In this document: positions 5,534 through 6,790 of the stretch, piece after piece | Position numbering within the stretch: position 1 is the stretch's first letter | Layout of the letters: every line of letters starts with the position of its first letter | Source of the DNA: Planctomycetota bacterium | GTDB taxonomy: Bacteria > Planctomycetota > UBA1135 | Direction: 5' to 3' | DNA: 6,790 nucleotides | Assembly: GCA_027021325.1 (NCBI GenBank) | Contig: JALUUN010000579.1 | Coordinates: forward strand, 1 to 6,790 | Notes under the pieces: model-generated | The model's database searches: none | What the model saw: the letters and a program-made list of their open reading frames with translations, nothing else | Told to the model about the DNA's origin: nothing | Translations under genes and position numbers: made by a program

Positions 5534-6790
5534 ATGCCCGAACCGGCCCTCCGAACGCCCGCCGCAGCCCTGCTCCTGGGCCTTGCCCTCCTTCCCGGAG
5601 CGGCCGCCGCCCAGGAGCCGGCGGCCGGAGCGCGGGCGGGCGGGATCGAGAGCCTTCTCGAGCGCCTGGAGGCCGCGACCCGGGCACGGAGAGAGGCGGC
5701 GCGCACCGCCTGGCGCGAATTCGGCCCCGCCTTCCGCGCCGCCCCCGAGGACGAGGAGCCGCGGCGCACTCTCCTGGCGCTGGCACCGGAAATCCAGGAG
5801 CCGGTCCTCGAGGAACTCGCCCGGGCCGCGGAGGATCCCGACTCCGGCGGCCGCCTCCTGCCGCTCCTGGAGCTCGCCGCCGAGGTCTGCAACGCCGCCG
5901 GCGCCGACCGCCTGGCGGCCCTGGCTCCGCGCCTGCCCCTGCCCCTGCGGCCCCCGGCCCTGGAGGCCGCCGCCGCCCGCGGTGGGCCGCGTACGCGGGC
6001 GCGCCTGGAGGAGCTCCTGACCGCCCCCGATCCCCTCGAGCGCCTGGCGGCGGTGCGGGCGCTTCTGGCCCACGGCCCGCCCGAGCGAGCCGCCTTCTGG
6101 CTCGCCCGCCTGGATCCCGCCGGCCTCGATGCCGGCGAGCTCTCCGCCGGTCTCGCGACCCTCGCCGCACGCGGCCTGCCCGAGGATTTCCGCCTGCCGC
6201 CGGCCTGGCTGGAGACTCCCCCCGCCGCGCTCCTGCCGGGGATCCTCGCTCTCCTCGAGGTCCGCCCCGAGGAAGCCGCCCTGCCGCTTCTGACGGATCT
6301 CGCCCTGGACCGGGAGGCGGAGCTCGAGGCCCGCGGCCGGACCCTCGCCATCCTCGAGGAACATGCCCGCCGCTTCCGCGCCCGCGAGTCCTTGCGCCGC
6401 CTCGCCGAGCACCTCGAGGAGCACCCCACGGACCGCCTGAACCCCTCCATCGCCTGGACCCTCCACGACCTCGGCGACAAGAAGGGCGCCCGCTGGCTGC
6501 TGGCCGGCCCGAAGGCCGAAGTCGAGGCCAGCCCCCGGGACTGGCGGGCCTGGCGGCGTCTCGCCCGGGTGCAGCTCGGTCTCGGCGACTACAACGACTC
6601 CTGGCGCTCCTGGAAGACCGTGGAAGGTCTGGTGCGCGCTTCCTCCAGCCGCTTCGGCGGTCTCGACCTGGAGGACTGGGTGGACGCCGCCCGCGCCGCC
6701 TGCGGCGCCCGCAAGACCCGGGACGCCGCCACCTGGCTGGAGCAGGCCGCACGGCTGGCTCCGCGCGGGCTGGCCGAGTACCGGGACGCG
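5534..6790 (+). CDS. Sec-exported alpha-helical repeat (HEAT/TPR-like) protein, runs off the right edge
   Basis: I do not recognise a specific family. The 419 codons visible begin with a good signal peptide: Arg7 in the n-region, a hydrophobic core AAALLLGLALL (10-20), and a likely signal peptidase I site GAAAA/Q between residues 26 and 27. The mature part is almost entirely helical, rich in Ala, Leu, Arg and Glu. A first helical segment (about 34-60) is followed by repeated helix pairs such as RLEELLTAPDPLERLAAVRA, typical of a HEAT-like solenoid. Near the right end TPR-like units appear: WRAWRRLARVQLGLGDYNDSW (near 337-357) and AATWLEQAARLAP (near 399-411). This suggests a periplasmic or surface scaffold binding other proteins. 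No catalytic motif is visible. The ATG at 5534 is preferred because the signal peptide starts there. It is divergent from mnmG, with which it may share a promoter island. The C-terminus is outside the window. Confidence 0.85.
   Translation, partial: MPEPALRTPAAALLLGLALLPGAAAAQEPAAGARAGGIESLLERLEAATRARREAARTAWREFGPAFRAAPEDEEPRRTLLALAPEIQEPVLEELARAAEDPDSGGRLLPLLELAAEVCNAAGADRLAALAPRLPLPLRPPALEAAAARGGPRTRARLEELLTAPDPLERLAAVRALLAHGPPERAAFWLARLDPAGLDAGELSAGLATLAARGLPEDFRLPPAWLETPPAALLPGILALLEVRPEEAALPLLTDLALDREAELEARGRTLAILEEHARRFRARESLRRLAEHLEEHPTDRLNPSIAWTLHDLGDKKGARWLLAGPKAEVEASPRDWRAWRRLARVQLGLGDYNDSWRSWKTVEGLVRASSSRFGGLDLEDWVDAARAACGARKTRDAATWLEQAARLAPRGLAEYRDA

Noticed and set aside
3609..6020. 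803-codon plus-strand frame across mnmG
   Set aside because: It is antisense to the clearly homologous mnmG and crosses the divergent promoter gap; no motifs are present.
5469..6752. Minus-strand open frame continuous with mnmG, as if MnmG had a 428-residue N-terminal extension
   Set aside because: The translation is Arg/Pro/Gly-rich low complexity, lies antisense to the gene for the exported helical-repeat protein, and MnmG homology with an SD-like site begins exactly at 5468.

Overview
This is a compact, very GC-rich bacterial chromosomal window (clearly above 70% G+C by eye; not computed). GC bias at third codon positions is extreme, so long open frames appear antisense to most real genes. 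Genes abut or overlap and there is no mobile element, CRISPR array, tRNA or rRNA. The content is mainly housekeeping (aromatic amino acid, purine and tRNA-modification genes) interleaved with two lineage-specific secreted proteins. A planctomycete-like or similar deep-branching environmental lineage fits the GC content, the secreted Asp-box protein, the secreted helical-solenoid protein and the scarcity of Shine-Dalgarno sites. This is a weak inference and no taxon can be named from the sequence.

Layout. Positions 1-735 (minus) hold the 5' part of aroA (EPSP synthase), leaving the window at its left edge. It is divergent from purC (758-1702, plus; SAICAR synthetase). Only 22 bp separate the two ATGs, and this gap contains one AT-rich element readable as a -10 box on both strands. 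purC is followed after 16 bp by an unrecognised gene (1719-3437, plus) for a probable exported protein with two perfect Asp-box (BNR) motifs; the two are probably cotranscribed. It converges on mnmG/gidA (3456-5468, minus), the FAD enzyme that installs cmnm5U at the tRNA wobble position. The convergent junction holds an 8-bp hairpin and a possible 43-codon membrane peptide (3468-3599, plus) lying antisense to an unusual C-terminal extension of MnmG. mnmG is divergent from a gene for a Sec-exported helical-repeat (HEAT/TPR-like) protein (5534 to the right edge, plus). Their 65-bp gap again contains a -10 hexamer readable on both strands, plus a perfect hairpin in the mnmG leader.

How they work together. 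AroA (chorismate), PurC (IMP) and MnmG (tRNA decoding) act in separate core pathways, and the two secreted proteins have no evident link to them. I see no defence, mobile or biosynthetic system. The most noteworthy signal is regulatory: two divergent gene pairs each appear to share a single near-palindromic -10 element, and in the aroA/purC pair this element is placed so that both mRNAs would be leaderless.
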